Origin: Alphaproteobacteria bacterium
Lineage (GTDB): Bacteria > Myxococcota_A > UBA796 > GCA-2862545
Length of the DNA stretch: 64,000 nucleotides
Reading direction: 5' to 3'
Assembly: GCA_020632925.1 (NCBI GenBank)
Contig: JACKER010000019.1
Coordinates: 94,202-158,201, forward strand
Positions 56,561 to 64,000 of the stretch are shown here, one piece after another. The stretch's first letter is position 1. Each line of letters opens with the position of its first letter. Position numbers and translations under genes: made by a program. Below the pieces are notes generated by a model. That model was given only the letters and a program-made list of their open reading frames with translations, had not been told where the DNA came from and ran no database searches.

Positions 56561-57789
56561 CGGCAAAGGCCCGATGGGCGCTGGTGGTCGGGTGGACGAC
56601 GGGCTCCACCCTGCTGCTGGCCCTCGGGCCCGCTCCCTGGTCCGCGGCGCTCGTCGTCGCGACCGGCGCCGTCGCGCTCTCCTGGCTGGTGTGGATCACG
56701 TCGCGAGAGCCCACGGCGGCATCTCCACCACCCCGGACCGCGGAGTCCTGGCTCGCCGGGCTGCTCGACGGCATGTCCGAGGGCGTGGTCGCCTTCGATC
56801 GGGCCGGTCGGGTGGTGTTTGCGAATCCGGCGGCCTGCTCGCTCCTCGGGCGCAAGGCCCTGCCCGACGGCACGCCGATGATCGCGTTCTCCGACGTCCC
56901 GCGCTTCCGGAGCACCGTGGTGACCGCGCTCCGCGGCGGCGCCACGCTGCGCGAGCTCGAGCTGTCGCACCCGAAGCGCCGCGTGCTCGCGCTCCGGGTC
57001 ACGCCGACCTCCCAGGGGGCGGTGGCGGTGCTCCTCGACCTCACCCCGCTGCGCCGGATGGAGCGCTCCTGGCGCGACTTCGTGGCCGACGCCTCGCACG
57101 AGCTCCGCACCCCCGTCGCCGCCGTCGTCGCGAGCCTGGAGGCGGCGGAGATCGTCACCGACGCCGAGATGCAGCGGAAGCTGCTGGACGGCGCGGGACG
57201 GCAGGCGCGGCGGCTCGGGAGCCTGGTGTCCGATCTGCTGGATCTGGCTCGCTACGAGGCGGGGGCCATCCACCTCGAGATGGAGGCCGTGTCCGCGGAG
57301 GAGGTGGCGACGAGCTGCCTCGAGGAGCTCGCGGCCGCGGGGACGCCGGTGGAGGCGAGCGTCGCAGTGCCAACGGGGATCTGCGTCCAGGCCGATCGGA
57401 GCTCGCTGCGACGGGTGCTGAGCAACCTGCTGTCGAACGCGGCGCGCTACGGCGGGGGGACCGAGGTCACCGTGGGCGCCGCCCGCGTGGGCGACCGGGT
57501 GCGGCTGTGGGTCGAGGACCACGGGCCGGGCATCCCCGAGGAGCACCGCGAGCAGCTCTTCCAGCGCTTCCACCGCGTGGACCCGAGCCGCTCCAAGGCC
57601 ACGGGCGGCACGGGGCTCGGCCTCGCCATCGCGCGCGAGCTGGCGGACGCGATGGGCGGGACGGTCGGCTTCGAGCCGGTGGCGCCCACGGGGAGCCGGT
57701 TCTGGATCGAGCTCGAGGCGGAGAGCTGCCAGCGAACGGACGTTGGTTCGGGCTATGCTGGCGCCGCCAGCCCGGAGACGATCCCATGA
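56557..57789 (+). CDS. PhoR-like sensor histidine kinase
   Basis: 410 aa. Two close N-terminal helices (~5-50) leave almost no periplasmic domain. A PAS-like domain (~65-165, LLDGMSEGVVAFDRAGRVVFANPAACSLLG) precedes HisKA (RDFVADASHELRTPVAAV, phospho-His ~181) and HATPase_c (N box LSNLLSNAARYGGG, G1 EDHGPGIPEEH, F box RFHRVDPSRSK, G2 GTGLGLAIARE). The topology matches PhoR. GTG start coupled to the regulator; its stop overlaps the next start (ATGA). No Pst transporter genes are present, so phosphate sensing is not established. Confidence 0.9.
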   Translation: MTAKARWALVVGWTTGSTLLLALGPAPWSAALVVATGAVALSWLVWITSREPTAASPPPRTAESWLAGLLDGMSEGVVAFDRAGRVVFANPAACSLLGRKALPDGTPMIAFSDVPRFRSTVVTALRGGATLRELELSHPKRRVLALRVTPTSQGAVAVLLDLTPLRRMERSWRDFVADASHELRTPVAAVVASLEAAEIVTDAEMQRKLLDGAGRQARRLGSLVSDLLDLARYEAGAIHLEMEAVSAEEVATSCLEELAAAGTPVEASVAVPTGICVQADRSSLRRVLSNLLSNAARYGGGTEVTVGAARVGDRVRLWVEDHGPGIPEEHREQLFQRFHRVDPSRSKATGGTGLGLAIARELADAMGGTVGFEPVAPTGSRFWIELEAESCQRTDVGSGYAGAASPETIP

Positions 57790-58076
57790 AGCCCTGCAGC
57801 GTGTGTGGTTCCCACGTCCGCCCGTCCTCCTCCTGCCCCAGCTGCGGCACGCCCCTGCGCGTCGCGCGGACGTCGATGGCAGCGGTGATGCTCGGTCTGG
57901 CGGTGGCCGGGTGCGGCGGCGACGGCGACAAGACCAGCCCCGACGGGAACACCGGCGACACCGGCGAGACCACGCCGACGAGCGGCGTCGACTACGGCGT
58001 GATGATGATGGTGCCGCTCGACGAGCCGCACCTCGACCCGCCCGACCTGACCGCGCCCGAGAAGCTCACCGAATAG
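57786..58076 (+). CDS. Small protein: zinc ribbon followed by lipobox
   Basis: 96 aa, too unusual to assign. Residues 1-21 form a zinc ribbon (CSVCG at 4-8 and CPSCG at 17-21). Residues 31-43, MAAVMLGLAVAGC, look like the hydrophobic core and lipobox of a lipoprotein, followed by the Thr/Asp/Gly stalk TSPDGNTGDTGETTPTSG and a short acidic tail. As written, a folded metal site precedes a signal sequence. An internal ATG at residue 31 would give a conventional lipoprotein. The ATG at 57786 overlaps the histidine kinase stop, which favours the long form. Convergent with the next gene, with no gap. Confidence 0.65.
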   Translation: MKPCSVCGSHVRPSSSCPSCGTPLRVARTSMAAVMLGLAVAGCGGDGDKTSPDGNTGDTGETTPTSGVDYGVMMMVPLDEPHLDPPDLTAPEKLTE

Positions 58077-59357
58077 CTACCAGGCGGACGCGGGGCGCCC
58101 GAGCAGCGCGGTGGCCCCGAGCTGGCCGTAGACCGCGGGGCCGAGGGCCGGGATGCCCGGCGTCCAGCCTGCGCTCTTCGCGTCCGCACCGACGTAGCCC
58201 GAGAACCGATCCACGAAGCGCCAGCCGAGCCGCGCACCCAGCCGCCCGCCGGGGACGGGGGCGCCGTCGTAGCGCAGCTCGCGCGGTTGGAGCCACAGCT
58301 CGGTGCGCGTCTGCAGCGAGAGCGCGGCCCCGAGCGGCACGTCCACCACCCGCACCTCCACCGCCGGGAACGTGGGCTGCTCCGCGATCCCGAGGCGCAG
58401 CGTCGCGAGCACGGCCGCGCCGCCGGTGCCCCGTCGGAGGCCGCCGTGGAGGTCCAGCGCGTACCCGTACGGGGTGAGCCAGTGCATCAGCGACGCGGTG
58501 AACGCCACGTCCCCGACGCGGATCCGGTCGATCCCCAGCAGGTGCGGGTTCGCGAGGTCGACGAAGTGCAGCGAGGTCTGCAGCTTCAGCATCCGCTGCT
58601 CGTCGGGCGTCAGATCCGAGAACTGCACGTACCGGCCGATGCCCTCACCGCTCGCGTGCAGCCCCCGGTCCACGTAGGGCTCGTCGGGGCGCCGCAGGTC
58701 GCGCACCCAGCCCGTGCAGTCGGGTCCCGTGAAGTCCCGCGGGATGGTGGTGCCCTCGATGTCCTCGACGACGGGCACGACCTCATCGGTCTGGCCCGAG
58801 CCGCAGTAGCGGAAGTAGTTCCACGAGTTGAGCTCGGCGTACTGCGCGTGCGGGGCCATCCACGTACCCATCAGGTCGAGCGGGCCGAGGTGCGCGGCCT
58901 GCGGACCGTGGAGGAAGGCCTCGTCGCCGATCCGCCGCACGAGCGTGTTGTGCGACTCGATCCCCGCTGCATGCGCGCGGACCAGGTCCTCCGGGTCGTT
59001 CGCCTTGATCGCGACGAGCTCGTCGTCGCTCACGTCGATCACCTCACCCTCGAGGAACAGGTTCGTGCCCGTCACGCCGCCCTCGCGGAGCGCGGCCAGG
59101 TGCCACTCCTCGTGCGTCAGCGCGAGCGGGACGGGCGCCAGGAACATGGCGAAGGCGTAGTCCAGGCCTAGCCCGACGCCGATCGCGAGCGGCTCGGGGT
59201 GCAACAGCGCCCGCGTCCCCTCCCGCAGCCCGAGGGAGCCGAGGCGCTCGATGTCCCACACGACCGCGAGCGACTGGTCCATGGTGGCGGCCACGGGGTG
59301 GTCCGGCGCGAGGTCGAGCGCGGGGACCTCGATCGCCGCCTCGTACGTCGGGGTCAC
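58077..59357 (-). CDS. Hypothetical protein with HEEWH motif
   Basis: 426 aa, unrecognised. Near residue ~80 is LALTHEEWHLAALREGG, matching the zinc-protease HExxH pattern, preceded by a hydrophobic segment (GLDYAFAMFLAPVPLAL). A central soluble region (~110-270) has paired Cys (RYCGSGQ; GPDCTGW). The C-terminal ~150 residues have alternating strands and LGARLGWRFVDRFSGYVGAD, suggesting a beta-barrel. No usual signal peptide is visible. The GTG at 59357 was chosen as the first start after the upstream stop (5-nt gap), with GGAGG ~11 nt upstream. Peptidase activity is unproven. Confidence 0.65.
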   Translation of the reverse strand: MTPTYEAAIEVPALDLAPDHPVAATMDQSLAVVWDIERLGSLGLREGTRALLHPEPLAIGVGLGLDYAFAMFLAPVPLALTHEEWHLAALREGGVTGTNLFLEGEVIDVSDDELVAIKANDPEDLVRAHAAGIESHNTLVRRIGDEAFLHGPQAAHLGPLDLMGTWMAPHAQYAELNSWNYFRYCGSGQTDEVVPVVEDIEGTTIPRDFTGPDCTGWVRDLRRPDEPYVDRGLHASGEGIGRYVQFSDLTPDEQRMLKLQTSLHFVDLANPHLLGIDRIRVGDVAFTASLMHWLTPYGYALDLHGGLRRGTGGAAVLATLRLGIAEQPTFPAVEVRVVDVPLGAALSLQTRTELWLQPRELRYDGAPVPGGRLGARLGWRFVDRFSGYVGADAKSAGWTPGIPALGPAVYGQLGATALLGRPASAW

Positions 59358-59362
59358 GTCGG

Positions 59363-60892
59363 TCAGGCCTCCGGCTGGGGATCCTCGAACGCGCTCAGCG
59401 TCTGGAGCACGGCGCGCGTGAGCGCGGGCTCGGCGTCGAGGCGCATCCGATGTAGCGCGCACGCGGCCGCCCAGGCCACCTCACCGCGAGGGTCGTCGAG
59501 CGCCGCCACCAGGCGGTCGCGCACGTCCGCTCGGAGCGCCGGATCGCCCCTGCCCCGCTCGGCGAGCGCAGCCATCGCCGCCACGACCGGCGCCGACCGG
59601 GGCTGCTCCAGCAGGTCCAGCATCGCCATGCGGTGGGCGGTGTCGTCCCAGCCCGGGAGCGCCGCGAGCACGAAGGCCGCGGCGTGCGTCGTGCGCCAGC
59701 CCCAGGCCTCGTAGCGCGGGTCGACCGGCAAGACCGTGGGCGTCACGGCGACCTGCCACAGGTCGGTGGCGTCGTCCGTCCCCACACCCTCGGCGCGCGC
59801 CAGCTCGGCGCCGGCCTCGGTCCAGTCCCCCGCGTGGAAGGGCCGCGACGCGACCGCCGCCACCACCCGCGCGACGCGAGAGAGCACGGCCGTCACGATC
59901 CCATCGGGCACGTCGTCCTCGTCCTCGAGCGGCTCCGGGAGCCGACCGACCCAGGGCGTGACGCCCTCGCCGAGATCGACCGCGCGCGGGTGGTCGGGGT
60001 GCGCCGCCGCCCAGCCGGCCAGCGCCAGCCGAGTGGAGGCGGTCGGGAAGCGCAGCCAATCGACGTACAGCACGCTCGGCGCGGCCCAGGCGTGGTCGGG
60101 CTCGCGCTCGAGCACCTCGGCGTACCGCTCGCGGGCGGCCACCAGCTCGCCCCGGTCCAGCAGCGCATCCCCCCAGTCCAGGCGGACGGAGAGGTCCTCG
60201 GGATCGATACGCAGCGCCTCGGTCCACGCGCGCACCGCGTCGTCCCATCGCCCGACGGCCCGCGCAGCGTTCGCCCAGGCGACCGCCGCCCGCCAGGACG
60301 GGAACCGCGCCCAGGTGGCGACGGCCATCGCGTAGGCCTCCTCCAGCTTCCCCGCGCGCCGCGTGAGCATGGCCGCCAACGTCGCGAGCGGCTCGACGTC
60401 GGGCTCGCGCTCGAGCAGGGCCTCGAGCAGCTCCAGCACCGGCGCCCAGACCGCCTCGCCCTCGGGGCTCGCGGGATCGAGCTCGAGGCGCAGCAGCCGC
60501 GCGAGCGAGCCCACGGCCTCCTCGGCGTCGAAGCGATCCGCGTGGGCGACGGCCCAGCGGAGCACCAGGCAGTCCGGCCGTACCACCACGACCTGGCAGA
60601 GCAGATCGAGCGCGTCGTCGGGGGTGTCCTCCAACAGGAGGCGGGCTCGCACGGCCGCGGCGCCGTACCAGGTCCGCTCCATCGGGAACAGCTCGAGGGC
60701 GGGCTCGGTGCCCCCGGCGGCCTCGGCGAGGCGGTCCACCAGCGCGAGCAGATCGTCGCGCGCGGGATCGGCGGCGACCGCGGCCGCGACGTGGTGTGCG
60801 GCGTGCGGCAGATCTCCCTCCGCCATCGCCTGCAACGCCACGGCGGCGTCCAGCTCGGGGGTCCCGGTCGGTCCGTGGTCGCAGCCGCTCAT
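59363..60892 (-). CDS. TPR/HEAT-like repeat protein
   Basis: 509 aa, soluble and almost entirely helical. The N-terminal two-thirds has TPR-like pairs (AVALQAMAEGDLPHAAHHVAAAVAADP; WDDAVRAWTEALRIDPEDLSVRLDWGDALLDRGELVAARERYAEVL). The last ~90 residues read like HEAT/armadillo repeats (APVVAAMAALAERGRGDPALRADVRDRLVAAL; GEVAWAAACALHRMRL). No catalytic motif is seen; it is probably a protein-interaction scaffold. ATG start with GGAGG nearby. It is adjacent to the HEEWH gene and probably co-transcribed with it. Divergent from the MoeB-like gene. Confidence 0.75.
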   Translation of the reverse strand: MSGCDHGPTGTPELDAAVALQAMAEGDLPHAAHHVAAAVAADPARDDLLALVDRLAEAAGGTEPALELFPMERTWYGAAAVRARLLLEDTPDDALDLLCQVVVVRPDCLVLRWAVAHADRFDAEEAVGSLARLLRLELDPASPEGEAVWAPVLELLEALLEREPDVEPLATLAAMLTRRAGKLEEAYAMAVATWARFPSWRAAVAWANAARAVGRWDDAVRAWTEALRIDPEDLSVRLDWGDALLDRGELVAARERYAEVLEREPDHAWAAPSVLYVDWLRFPTASTRLALAGWAAAHPDHPRAVDLGEGVTPWVGRLPEPLEDEDDVPDGIVTAVLSRVARVVAAVASRPFHAGDWTEAGAELARAEGVGTDDATDLWQVAVTPTVLPVDPRYEAWGWRTTHAAAFVLAALPGWDDTAHRMAMLDLLEQPRSAPVVAAMAALAERGRGDPALRADVRDRLVAALDDPRGEVAWAAACALHRMRLDAEPALTRAVLQTLSAFEDPQPEA

Positions 60893-60947
60893 CCGCGCCT
60901 CCGACGCTCCCGTAACCGCGGGCCACGCGCCCGGTTACGTGCCCCCG

Positions 60948-62087
60948 GTGCCGCTCGGACCACCCACGCCGCTCGCTCCCGAGGAGCTCGCCCGGTACAG
61001 CCGCCATCTGCTGCTGCCGGAGCTGGGGCTCGAGGGGCAGCGCCGCCTGAAGGCCGGCAGCGTGCTCTGCGTGGGGACGGGTGGGCTCGGCTCGCCGCTG
61101 CTGCTGTACCTCGCGGCCGCGGGGGTCGGCCGCATCGGTCTCGTGGACTTCGACGCCGTCGACGCGAGCAACCTCCAGCGCCAGATCGCGCACGGCACCT
61201 CGATGGTCGGTCGCCCCAAGGTCGAGAGCGCGGCCGCGCGGATCCGCGACCTGAACCCGCACGTCGCGGTCGACGCGCACGCCGAGGCCCTGACGAGCGC
61301 GAACGCGCTGCGCCTGATCGAGGGGTACGACGTCGTCGTGGACGGCAGCGACAACTTCCCCACGCGGTACCTCGTGGACGACGCGTGCGTGCTGCTGGAC
61401 AAGCCCAACGTCTACGGATCGGTCTACCGGTTCGAGGGGCAGGCCTCCGTCTTCAACTGGCGGGGCGGCCCGACCTACCGCGACCTGTTCCCCGAGCCAC
61501 CGCCGCCGGGCAGCGTCCCGAGCTGCGGCGAGGCCGGCGTGCTCGGCGTGGTCCCGGGGCTGATCGGCACGATCCAGGCGATGGAGGCACTGAAGATCCT
61601 GGCCGGCTTCGGGACGACGCTGTCCGGGAGGCTCCTGCTCTTCGACGCGCTCACCACCTCGTTCTCGGAGCTCACGCTGCGCCGGGACCCCGATCGGGCG
61701 CCGGTGACCGGGCTGACCGACTACGACGCGTTCTGCGGGGTGCGGCCCGCCGCCCTCGATCCGGCGTTGATCCGCGTCGGGGCGACCGAGCTCCGGCGCC
61801 GGCTCACCGACGGCTGGCGCCCCTACGTGCTGGACGTGCGCGAGGCCTACGAGGCCGAGCTGGCGGCCTTCCCGGACACCGACCGCCTCGTCCCCCACGC
61901 GCGCGTCGCGCAGGTCGCGGACGACCTGCCCCGCGACCGGGACCTGCTGCTGCTCTGCCGGTCCGGGGTGCGCTCCGAGCGAGCCTCGGCGGCGCTGCGA
62001 GCGCTGGGCTTCGAGCGGCTGTACCACCTGGAGGGGGGCCTGTTGGCCTGGTCGCGCGACGTCGACCCCTCCGTGCCGACCTACTGA
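60948..62087 (+). CDS. MoeB/ThiF-like adenylyltransferase fused to rhodanese
   Basis: 379 aa. The ThiF/MoeB domain (~10-265) has LARYSRHLLLPELG, ATP loop GTGGLGSPLLLYLAAAGVG, Arg in NLQRQIAHG and DGSDNFPTRYLV. The rhodanese domain (~280-375) has the active loop CRSGVRS. Such fusions (MoeZ, MOCS3/Uba4) activate a ubiquitin-like sulfur carrier and load it with sulfur for molybdopterin, thiamine or cysteine synthesis. The zinc-binding Cys pairs of the family are gone (TYRD and DRAPVTG at those places), while the conserved Cys of PSCGEAGVLG remains. The GTG at 60948 is chosen; a GTG at 60939 is possible. Confidence 0.88.
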   Translation: MPLGPPTPLAPEELARYSRHLLLPELGLEGQRRLKAGSVLCVGTGGLGSPLLLYLAAAGVGRIGLVDFDAVDASNLQRQIAHGTSMVGRPKVESAAARIRDLNPHVAVDAHAEALTSANALRLIEGYDVVVDGSDNFPTRYLVDDACVLLDKPNVYGSVYRFEGQASVFNWRGGPTYRDLFPEPPPPGSVPSCGEAGVLGVVPGLIGTIQAMEALKILAGFGTTLSGRLLLFDALTTSFSELTLRRDPDRAPVTGLTDYDAFCGVRPAALDPALIRVGATELRRRLTDGWRPYVLDVREAYEAELAAFPDTDRLVPHARVAQVADDLPRDRDLLLLCRSGVRSERASAALRALGFERLYHLEGGLLAWSRDVDPSVPTY

Positions 62088-62097
62088 CGGAGCGAGG

Positions 62098-63423
62098 ATG
62101 GATCGGGAGAGGATCACGCGGCTGCTTTGGCTGGGCCTGGCGATGCTCGCGATGGCGGCGTTGGGGTACGGCTTCCTCATGGTCGGGTGGGTGGCGAGCG
62201 AGCTGCCCGCGGGCGAGTCCGAGCGGGTCCGCGGGCCACTGGGCTCCGTGGGCGTGCGGTCGGGCGGGACCTATGCCTGGGTCGTGCCGAGCGACGACGG
62301 CGTGGTGCTGATCGACACGGGCAAGGACACGCAGGCGCCGGCGCTGCTGGCCGAGGTCGGCGGACGCCCCGTACGCGCCATCCTCCTCACGCACGCGCAC
62401 ACGGACCACCTCATGGGGCTGGCGGCCTTCCCGGACGCGCCGGTCTGGGTGACGCCGCAGGACGCGGCCCTCCTGCGGGGGGAGCGCGCGGCACGGGGCT
62501 GGTTCTCGGGCCTGATGCGCTCGCTGACGGGCGACGCGCCGGTGCCGCGCGACATCCACGAGCTCACCCCCGACCAGGAGCTCGACGTCGACGGCGCGAG
62601 GTTCTGGGTCGCGTCCGCCCCGGGGCACACCGACGGCTCCGTGGCCTTCCTGTGGGAGAACGTGCTGTTCGCCGGGGACGCGCTGTGGGGCGGGCCGCAG
62701 GTGACCGCGGCGCCCGAGGCCCTCGCCGACGACCGGGACGCCGCCCGGGCCAGCGTGGAGAAGCTCGCCACCCTCGACTTCGACGAGCTCGCCGACGGCC
62801 ACGTGGGCCTCACGCACGGCGCGCGGACGGGGCTCTTCCACCTGCTGGAGAAGCCCGTCACCCCACCGACGATCTCGATGCGGAGCGAGCCGACGGGTCC
62901 CCACGCCCGCACGACGAAGCGCACGGGACGGCTGGTGCGCGCTCCCGAGCCCGACGCCCGAGGGGAGCAGCCCGAGCTGCTGCTGATCGACGGCGAGCGA
63001 GAGCCCTGGCGGCTGAGTGCCACGCCGGTCCCCGAGCACGACGCGTGGGTGGGTCGCCGCGTGGTGGTCCGTGCGCGGCCGACGGTCGGGGCGGGGCGTG
63101 GCCTGCCGATGGAGGTGCTGGGCATCGAGGCCGCTCCCGGGGAAGACGAGGCGACGCCCGCGCCCGACAGCGCCGAACACCTCACCGCCTGGACGGGTCG
63201 CTGGACCACCGTGCAGGGGACCGTGCGCGACTTCCGGCCGCTCGAGCCCGGGGCGAGCTGGGGCGAGGGACGCCTGGTCCTCGCCGACGGTGCGCCGATC
63301 CCACTGGCCGCTCCGGTCGACCAGGTCTCGGAGGGCCGTCCCTGGGCCGGAACGGTCCGGGTGGACGAACAGGGCGGGAGCCCGCTGCTGGTCGCGGTCG
63401 TCGTGCCTGTGACGGAGCCGTGA
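62098..63423 (+). CDS. Membrane-anchored metallo-beta-lactamase-fold hydrolase
   Basis: 441 aa. An N-terminal helix (~8-32) anchors the protein. The MBL domain (~45-245) has the metal motif THAHTDHLMG, a His in APGHTDGS, Asp in LFAGDALWGG and a final His in ADGHVGLTHG. This is a complete two-metal site of the glyoxalase II/MBL type. The C-terminal ~170 residues are beta-rich, possibly OB-like modules (RTGRLVRAPEPDARG; VQGTVRDFRPLE). Substrate unknown; antibiotic hydrolysis is unlikely from motif context. The ATG follows the MoeB-like gene by 10 nt with GAGG upstream, so the two are co-transcribed. Confidence 0.83.
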   Translation: MDRERITRLLWLGLAMLAMAALGYGFLMVGWVASELPAGESERVRGPLGSVGVRSGGTYAWVVPSDDGVVLIDTGKDTQAPALLAEVGGRPVRAILLTHAHTDHLMGLAAFPDAPVWVTPQDAALLRGERAARGWFSGLMRSLTGDAPVPRDIHELTPDQELDVDGARFWVASAPGHTDGSVAFLWENVLFAGDALWGGPQVTAAPEALADDRDAARASVEKLATLDFDELADGHVGLTHGARTGLFHLLEKPVTPPTISMRSEPTGPHARTTKRTGRLVRAPEPDARGEQPELLLIDGEREPWRLSATPVPEHDAWVGRRVVVRARPTVGAGRGLPMEVLGIEAAPGEDEATPAPDSAEHLTAWTGRWTTVQGTVRDFRPLEPGASWGEGRLVLADGAPIPLAAPVDQVSEGRPWAGTVRVDEQGGSPLLVAVVVPVTEP

Positions 63424-63573
63424 CACGTCAAGGCCGATCTCTCGGACCCGTCTGAGGTTTTCCGCAAGAGAAGAGGTCGCGCCGAGCCCTCCTGGAGGGG
63501 TACCGCAGGATCCGCTTGACATCCCCCGTTTGAGCGGTTGCCGCGGCGCGCGGAGAGGGCGTTCGGCGCGCGT

Positions 63574-63593
63574 TGGTCCACAGGTTGTCCACA
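63574..63593. promoter_or_regulatory. Two DnaA-box-like sequences
   Basis: TGGTCCACA (63574-63582) and TTGTCCACA (63585-63593) lie in tandem, 11 bp apart start to start. TTGTCCACA is a common DnaA box variant in high-GC genomes. They lie in the 233-bp gap before the last gene, about 65 nt from its start codon. Confidence 0.4.
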
Positions 63594-63656
63594 GGCCCGA
63601 AAGGTCGCCGCGGACGACGTCCGTGCGGTACCGTACCGTCACCTGGAGGACCCACG

Positions 63657-64000
63657 TTGCGTGCCCTGGCCTTCGACGAGCTCCCGCTGGACGCGGCGGC
63701 CTTCGACCGCGCGCGCGGCGAGTGGGAGGCGGCGCTGTCGAGAGCGGGTCGAGAGGGCGACGACCACGGCAGGGCCATCGCCCTGTGCAACCTCGGGTGG
63801 GCCTCGATGCGCGAGGGGCGGGTCGCCGAGGCGAGCGACCGCTGGCGCACGGTGTTGCCGTTGTTCCGCATGGTGGGCGACGCCGAGGGAGAGCTCATCG
63901 CGCTCGACGGGAGCTCGCGGGCGGCGCTGCTCGAGGGTCGTCCTGCGGTCGCGCTCCAGCTGTGCGATCGCGCGGTCTCGCTCGCGGTCGAGGAGACGCA
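63657..64000 (+). CDS. TPR-like protein, 5' part (runs off window)
   Basis: An open frame of 114 codons without a stop to the window edge. The TTG at 63657 is supported by GGAGGA with 6-nt spacing. The translation is helical and repeat-like: DRARGEWEAALSRAG, AIALCNLGWASMREGRVAEA and AALLEGRPAVALQLCDRAV, consistent with TPRs. TACCGT hexamers at 63629 and 63634 could be -10 elements, and DnaA-box-like sites lie upstream. Its full domain content cannot be seen. Confidence 0.7.
   Translation, partial: MRALAFDELPLDAAAFDRARGEWEAALSRAGREGDDHGRAIALCNLGWASMREGRVAEASDRWRTVLPLFRMVGDAEGELIALDGSSRAALLEGRPAVALQLCDRAVSLAVEET

Noticed and set aside
63424..63656. Chromosomal origin suggested by DnaA-box-like sites
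   Set aside because: Only two boxes, no AT-rich unwinding region, and no replication-initiation genes alongside.

Overview
The window is very GC-rich, densely coded DNA from a Gram-negative bacterium. It most resembles a Myxococcota or other deltaproteobacterial-type genome. The evidence is four eukaryote-like Ser/Thr kinases, Pro/Ala-rich linkers, many lipoproteins with Thr/Asp/Gly-rich stalks, a thrombospondin-3/FG-GAP surface protein, an outer-membrane barrel protein, frequent GTG and TTG starts, and start/stop overlaps (TGATG, GTGA, ATGA). I see no rRNA, tRNA, CRISPR array or insertion sequence. The species cannot be named from this sequence alone.

Layout. 1-9372 (+): the end of polA, a YceI-type lipoprotein, a Ser/Thr kinase with an extracytoplasmic Cache-like sensor, a LolD/MacB-type ABC ATPase with two FtsX/MacB permeases, and an AftB-like GT-C glycosyltransferase, all closely packed. 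9373-10385 is gene-poor apart from a small VOC protein. 10386-13220 encodes a calcium-binding-type repeat protein. 13263-23215 holds mostly metabolic genes: a DUF6178-like protein, delta-1-pyrroline-5-carboxylate dehydrogenase, a DUF900 hydrolase, an F420-type NADP oxidoreductase, a HI0933 flavoprotein, an MFS transporter and a dienoyl-CoA isomerase. 23285-28243 has a periplasmic coiled-coil protein, then a kinase, a VWA protein and a PPP-family phosphatase. 29148-34187 joins an unknown protein, a five-heme-motif cytochrome lipoprotein and a membrane-embedded spermidine-synthase-like protein. uvrB follows, then small regulators and membrane proteins, including a MarR repressor with a clear operator pair facing an alpha/beta hydrolase. 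43105-44777 is a NarL-type two-component system. 44845-48171 is a divergent pair: a kinase with a degenerate FGE domain, and an FHA/winged-helix regulator.

51150-55745 (-) is a four-gene, translationally coupled operon: kinase, TPR membrane protein, beta-helix lipoprotein and zinc-ribbon membrane protein. Two of its products carry long Pro/Ala rods that end in the same kind of C-terminal peptide. Next to it lies a PhoB/PhoR-like pair whose third gene encodes a zinc ribbon placed in front of a lipobox. The window closes with a HEEWH-containing protein, a TPR/HEAT-like protein, a MoeB-rhodanese fusion that has lost its zinc cysteines, a metallo-beta-lactamase-fold protein, and the start of a TPR-like gene preceded by two DnaA-box-like sequences.

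Two patterns run through the whole window. First, several genes without a Shine-Dalgarno sequence have a TAnnnT hexamer exactly 12 nt upstream of the start codon, which implies leaderless transcripts. Second, many exported proteins have very short, tryptophan-rich signal peptides with few or no basic residues.
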